Assembly (NCBI RefSeq): GCF_007197735.1
Contig: NZ_CP041637.1
Location: 2,947,001-3,011,000 of the forward strand
Source of the DNA: Formosa sediminum
GTDB taxonomy: Bacteria > Bacteroidota > Bacteroidia > Flavobacteriales > Flavobacteriaceae
Reading direction: 5' to 3'
DNA: 64,000 nt
Each line of letters opens with the position of its first letter. Position 1 is the first letter of the stretch. The notes under the pieces were generated by a model that worked only from the letters and a program-made list of their open reading frames with translations, had not been told where the DNA came from and did not search any database. A program made the translations under genes and the position numbers. This document shows positions 61,320 to 64,000 of this stretch, in pieces.

Positions 61320-62162
61320 TTAAATGACATTAACATTAAACGTTCCATTTGATCTGATATAAAGAATAACTGCTTCATCTGAAGTATTAGATATCTTATG
61401 AGTAGAATTTTTTACCATCCCAAAATACGAGCCTGGTTCTAATAGTAAACTCGATGTACTTCCTTCCAAACTATGATTAATGGTTCCTTGAATAACTACT
61501 GCTCTAAAAACTGAACATAAACTCTTGATATTGCCATTAAAATGAGCAGGTATTTTAAGCATACTACCATGAAGTTCACCTGCGAAGTAATTTCCCCATA
61601 AAGCAACAGACTGCACTCCACTATTGTTATCAATCCAATTAATATCTGAAGCATTTAACCACACTAAATTAGATGCATGTACATTTAACGAATGTAAGTC
61701 TGTACTAAAAGCGTCACTTTTAGGCTGTACCAAATAAGGGCCTTTTTCAATTTCTATATAAGCCAAATTAGTAGTTCCTGAAGCAGAAGTAATATGAGGT
61801 TCGCCAGCAGGTTGTTGCCAATATGAAGCTGTTGGTAACCACATATTTTTAGCGTTTTCATCAGCATTATGTACAGCACCATAAATTACCACTCCTCTAT
61901 ACGTTATATTATGAATGTGTGGAGGCGAAGAAAAGCCTGTATTAAATTTTACTAAAAAACCAGATGCAGAAGTTTCTGTTCGGTCTCCCCACAATTGTCC
62001 TGCAGCAGGACTTTTATCGCCACGTAATGGATTTAACAGGCCCCAATTTACCTGATCTAAAGTAACGACATCATTATTAGACGTTTCAGTAAACGATTTT
62101 GATGTTTGCGCATTTGCACACACAACAGAAATGAATAATACATGTAAAATATATTTTTTCAT
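61320..62162 (-). CDS. DUF4437 cupin protein, exported
   Basis: A 280-residue bicupin of the DUF4437 family. The signal peptide is KKYILHVLFISVVCANAQ; the ATG at 62162 is chosen over 62174. The mature part begins VNWGLLNPLRGDKSPAAGQLWGDRT, followed by the metal-like FSSPPHIHNITYRGVVI and WQQPAGEPHITSA. A second cupin half ends in LLLEPGSYFGMVKNSTHKI. Members are thought to bind a metal, but the reaction is unknown. It follows the nitroreductase gene by 24 bases, so may be coregulated. Confidence 0.87.
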   Translation of the reverse strand: MKKYILHVLFISVVCANAQTSKSFTETSNNDVVTLDQVNWGLLNPLRGDKSPAAGQLWGDRTETSASGFLVKFNTGFSSPPHIHNITYRGVVIYGAVHNADENAKNMWLPTASYWQQPAGEPHITSASGTTNLAYIEIEKGPYLVQPKSDAFSTDLHSLNVHASNLVWLNASDINWIDNNSGVQSVALWGNYFAGELHGSMLKIPAHFNGNIKSLCSVFRAVVIQGTINHSLEGSTSSLLLEPGSYFGMVKNSTHKISNTSDEAVILYIRSNGTFNVNVI

Positions 62163-62186
62163 GCCCATAAACATAATATTTTCTGA

Positions 62187-62846
62187 CTAAATTTCAGTAA
62201 AAATTTCGTGTGCAGTCAGTCTTGATTTTGGAGTTTTTTCTGTAGCATTAAAATCTGATTCTGCACGATAGCCTATAGACACAGCTACTAATGCTGTATA
62301 TCCTTTTTCTCGTAACCCAAACTCTTCGTCTAAAGCCTTTACATCTATGCCCTCCATTGGTGTGGCATCTATATTTAAACTCGCAACACCTAATAAAAAG
62401 TTCCCAATATTTAGATACACTTGCTTTTCCATCCAATGTTGAAGATCTTTTAAATCGTATTTATGTATTCCTGCAAATGCTTTTACAGCACCTAAAAATC
62501 CGTTTTTAATATCTGTACTAGGAAATCGACCATTTTTATCATCTGTATCTGCTATGTGTTTAAAGTACTCATCATCGGCATCTGTTTTTACACAGAATAA
62601 AACTACAGCAGATGCATTTGTAACTTTAGGTTCATTAAACTTAAAAAAGCCTTGTGTTCCTTTTGCTATACGAGCTTTCCCTGCTTCTGTTTCTGCAATT
62701 ATAAAATGCCAAGGCTGAAGATTTACGCTAGACGGAGTCATTCTTAGCAAATTTTTAATTTCTGCCATATCAGATGTCGAAATCTTTTTTGTTGGATCAA
62801 ATTCTTTAGTGGTATACCTCCAATTTAAAATATCTTGTAAATTCAT
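62187..62846 (-). CDS. NAD(P)H-dependent oxidoreductase, nitroreductase family (paralogue)
   Basis: A 219-residue NfsB-like flavoprotein. LNWRYTTKEFDP, LRMTPSSVNLQPWHFIIAE and DATPMEGIDVKALDEEFGL are the FMN and family blocks, with SIGYRAESDF near the end. It is divergent from an HxlR regulator, a common pairing in which quinones or electrophiles induce the nitroreductase. A paralogue at 49062-49694 sits under a TetR regulator. Confidence 0.93.
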   Translation of the reverse strand: MNLQDILNWRYTTKEFDPTKKISTSDMAEIKNLLRMTPSSVNLQPWHFIIAETEAGKARIAKGTQGFFKFNEPKVTNASAVVLFCVKTDADDEYFKHIADTDDKNGRFPSTDIKNGFLGAVKAFAGIHKYDLKDLQHWMEKQVYLNIGNFLLGVASLNIDATPMEGIDVKALDEEFGLREKGYTALVAVSIGYRAESDFNATEKTPKSRLTAHEIFTEI

Positions 62847-62865
62847 TTCTATAAATTTATAATTA

Positions 62866-62893
62866 TACTATCATTTTTATAGTAGCAAAAGTA
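62866..62893 (-). promoter_or_regulatory. operator candidate and -7 element of the nitroreductase gene
   Basis: TACTAT-N7-ATAGTA (62866-62884) is a perfect 6-bp palindrome immediately downstream of TACTTTTG (minus strand, 62886-62893), a TAnnTTTG match. The palindrome would cover the transcription start and block it when bound. Confidence 0.6.
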
Positions 62894-62989
62894 TGTATTG
62901 TAATTGTGCTTCACAATAACGGTCAAAAAGGATAGTATAAAAACAAAACCACAAATACATAACTTACAGGTGTTTAAAATCAAAAATTG

Positions 62990-63006
62990 ACTATAAAAAG
63001 TATAGT
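62990..63006. promoter_or_regulatory. operator candidate upstream of the HxlR gene
   Basis: ACTATA-N5-TATAGT is a perfect 6-bp inverted repeat that shares the ACTAT/ATAGT arms with the site at 62866-62884. It overlaps the expected -33 region of the HxlR promoter, whose -7 element is at 63029-63036. Confidence 0.55.
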
Positions 63007-63028
63007 TGCATACCTAATTATTGTATTA

Positions 63029-63036
63029 TACCTTTG
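63029..63036 (+). promoter_or_regulatory. -7 promoter element of the HxlR gene
   Basis: TACCTTTG matches TAnnTTTG and lies 19 bases before the ATG at 63056. Because it is inside the longer open frame from 62987, that earlier start is unlikely. Confidence 0.6.
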
Positions 63037-63055
63037 TAAATTAAAACGCAATTTT

Positions 63056-63397
63056 ATGTTTACATTTAAAGGAAAAGATTATCCCTGTTGTGCAAGTTTA
63101 ACCATGGGCATTATTGGAGGAAAATGGAAAACTGTAATATTATATCATTTAATTAAAGGGCCATTACGTTATAATGCATTACGAAAAGAAATGCCAACGG
63201 TTACCGAACGTACATTAAGTTTACAACTTAAAACATTAGAAGAAGATGGCATTATTAGTAGAAAAGTTTACACTTCTAAACCGCCTTTAAAAGTTGAATA
63301 TGCATTAACAGATTTTGGCAAAACGCTAATTCCTATAATTCAATCTATAGCAGATTGGGGTGATTATGTTGTTGCACTTCACTCAAAAAACAGTTAA
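63056..63397 (+). CDS. HxlR family transcriptional regulator
   Basis: A 113-residue winged-helix repressor. YPCCASLTMGIIGGKWKTVILYHL is the family start; the N-terminal Cys pair at residues 10-11 corresponds in position to the redox-sensing Cys of YodB-like members. The recognition helix is in ERTLSLQLKTLEEDGIISRKVY and the wing in PPLKVEYALTDFG. It most likely senses quinones, diamide or other electrophiles and represses the divergent nitroreductase gene through the palindromes in the gap (inference). Confidence 0.93.
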   Translation: MFTFKGKDYPCCASLTMGIIGGKWKTVILYHLIKGPLRYNALRKEMPTVTERTLSLQLKTLEEDGIISRKVYTSKPPLKVEYALTDFGKTLIPIIQSIADWGDYVVALHSKNS

Positions 63398-63630
63398 TAA
63401 TATATTATTTGTCTTTCTAAAACTATAAATCATAAACTCGATGTCATTGGTGTAAATTATATTAACAAATTCACTAGTATTATTAATAAGTTGAGAGGAC
63501 GTTATTTTCAATCTAACATGTATTTCTCATAAAAACCAATTAAAAATATATAATTCGTAATTTCAGACTTAAACCGTAAAATAACTAAAGCGTAACTCCA
63601 GCTTTTCAACTCCATTTTTATATTTTAGAA

Positions 63631-63647
63631 GATTAAACGTTTTAATC
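63631..63647. promoter_or_regulatory. palindrome just upstream of the DUF2891 gene
   Basis: GATTAAA-CGT-TTTAATC is a perfect 7-bp inverted repeat ending 6 bases before the ATG. It may be an operator or an mRNA hairpin over the ribosome-binding region. Confidence 0.4.
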
Positions 63648-63653
63648 TCCTTT

Positions 63654-64000
63654 ATGAAAACATTTATTCCGCTTATTATAGTTTTAATATTGGTAAGTTG
63701 CAATACGTCTTCAAACCAAAAAAAAGAAACTTCAAATCTTCTAGAAGAACCATTACAAACAACTCCAATATATACTGTTCCAAAATTAGATTTAGCACAT
63801 GCCAATAGGCTAGCCAAATTACCTTTACATTGTATAAATACAGAATATCCAAATAAATTAAATCAGACATTAGGAACACCTGAAGACTTACAAGAACCTC
63901 ATGTGTTACACCCTGCTTTTTATGGTTGTTTCGATTGGCATTCTGCAGTTCATGGACATTGGAGTTTAGTACGTTTATTAAAATCGTTTCCAGATTTAGA
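63654..64000 (+). CDS. DUF2891 lipoprotein (3' truncated by the window)
   Basis: The start of a DUF2891 gene. The signal ends in LILVSCNTSS, a lipobox with Cys at about 16, followed by a polar spacer. The domain begins DLAHANRLAKLPLHCINTEYPNKL, then HPAFYGCFDWHSAVHGHWSLVRLLKSFPDL, the family signature with its two His-x-x-x-x-His-Trp style residues. The frame runs off the right edge. The fold is an alpha/alpha-barrel like that of glycoside hydrolases, but the substrate is unknown. Confidence 0.88.
   Translation, partial: MKTFIPLIIVLILVSCNTSSNQKKETSNLLEEPLQTTPIYTVPKLDLAHANRLAKLPLHCINTEYPNKLNQTLGTPEDLQEPHVLHPAFYGCFDWHSAVHGHWSLVRLLKSFPDL

Noticed and set aside
63569-63879. Minus-strand frames of 67 and 82 residues at the right edge.
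   Set aside because: They are antisense to the start of the DUF2891 lipoprotein gene, which has a clear signal peptide and family signature on the plus strand.

Overview
The window is a chromosomal segment of a Bacteroidota bacterium, most likely a member of the Flavobacteriaceae. The DNA is visibly AT-rich. Start codons are rarely preceded by a strong Shine-Dalgarno sequence, and many genes are preceded by the Bacteroidota -7 promoter element TAnnTTTG. Several families are typical of flavobacteria: DUF4270 lipoproteins, DUF4907, DUF1835, a MutS2 without Smr domain, an LpxH-like phosphoesterase and a SUI1-type factor. The genus cannot be fixed from the sequence alone. No rRNA, tRNA, CRISPR array, transposase or complete prophage was seen.

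Layout. 0-12 kb: housekeeping and envelope genes (end of an Fe-S/FAD oxidoreductase, LpxH-like hydrolase, chorismate synthase, dicarboxylate/amino-acid symporter, FrnE-like DsbA protein, lipoprotein, DCC protein, mutS2, YfcC carrier, uracil-DNA glycosylase). 12-22 kb: a minus-strand set (2OG-Fe(II) oxygenase, SUI1 factor, DUF1835, nucleoside phosphorylase), an S9 oligopeptidase, a cold-shock-domain protein and an outer-membrane protein/DUF4270 pair. 22-25.5 kb: a compact module of Kelch lipoprotein, DUF4907 protein, LytS-type kinase and LytTR regulator. 25.5-32.5 kb: pseudouridine synthase, topoisomerase III, VOC protein, porin, RecQ. 32.5-40.3 kb: a TPP-riboswitch-led thiamine operon (thiS-thiC-thiE-like-thiD-thiE-thiG-thiH-thiF) interrupted by two extragenic repeat-like spacers. 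40-45 kb: DUF1853, an SF2 helicase, RlmF and a DEAD-box RNA helicase. 45-50.3 kb: a minus-strand electrophile/oxidative-stress cluster headed by a TetR regulator (nitroreductase, MDR oxidoreductase, peroxiredoxin, iron alcohol dehydrogenase, DJ-1/PfpI protein). 50.4 kb: KDG kinase.

51.5-60.3 kb is the accessory part. It holds a PHP-AAA ATPase gene (TrlF-type) whose reading frame is broken by a 5-bp tandem duplication, a LexA-like S24 repressor divergent from a radical-SAM/TIGR03915 putative DNA-repair pair with a palindromic operator candidate between them, and a small GIY-YIG nuclease gene bracketed by copies of a short interspersed repeat. A DUF6642-like protein and a secreted tyrosine phosphatase follow. 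60.5-64 kb: Ohr/OsmC, a DUF4437 cupin, and a nitroreductase divergent from an HxlR regulator with two near-identical palindromes at the two promoters. The window ends inside a DUF2891 lipoprotein gene.

The strongest leads for new biology are the frameshifted TrlF gene, the repeat-bracketed GIY-YIG unit, the S24/radical-SAM cassette, the Kelch-DUF4907-LytST module and the HxlR/nitroreductase switch. Family assignments rest on recognised motifs without database searches; regulatory links are inference.
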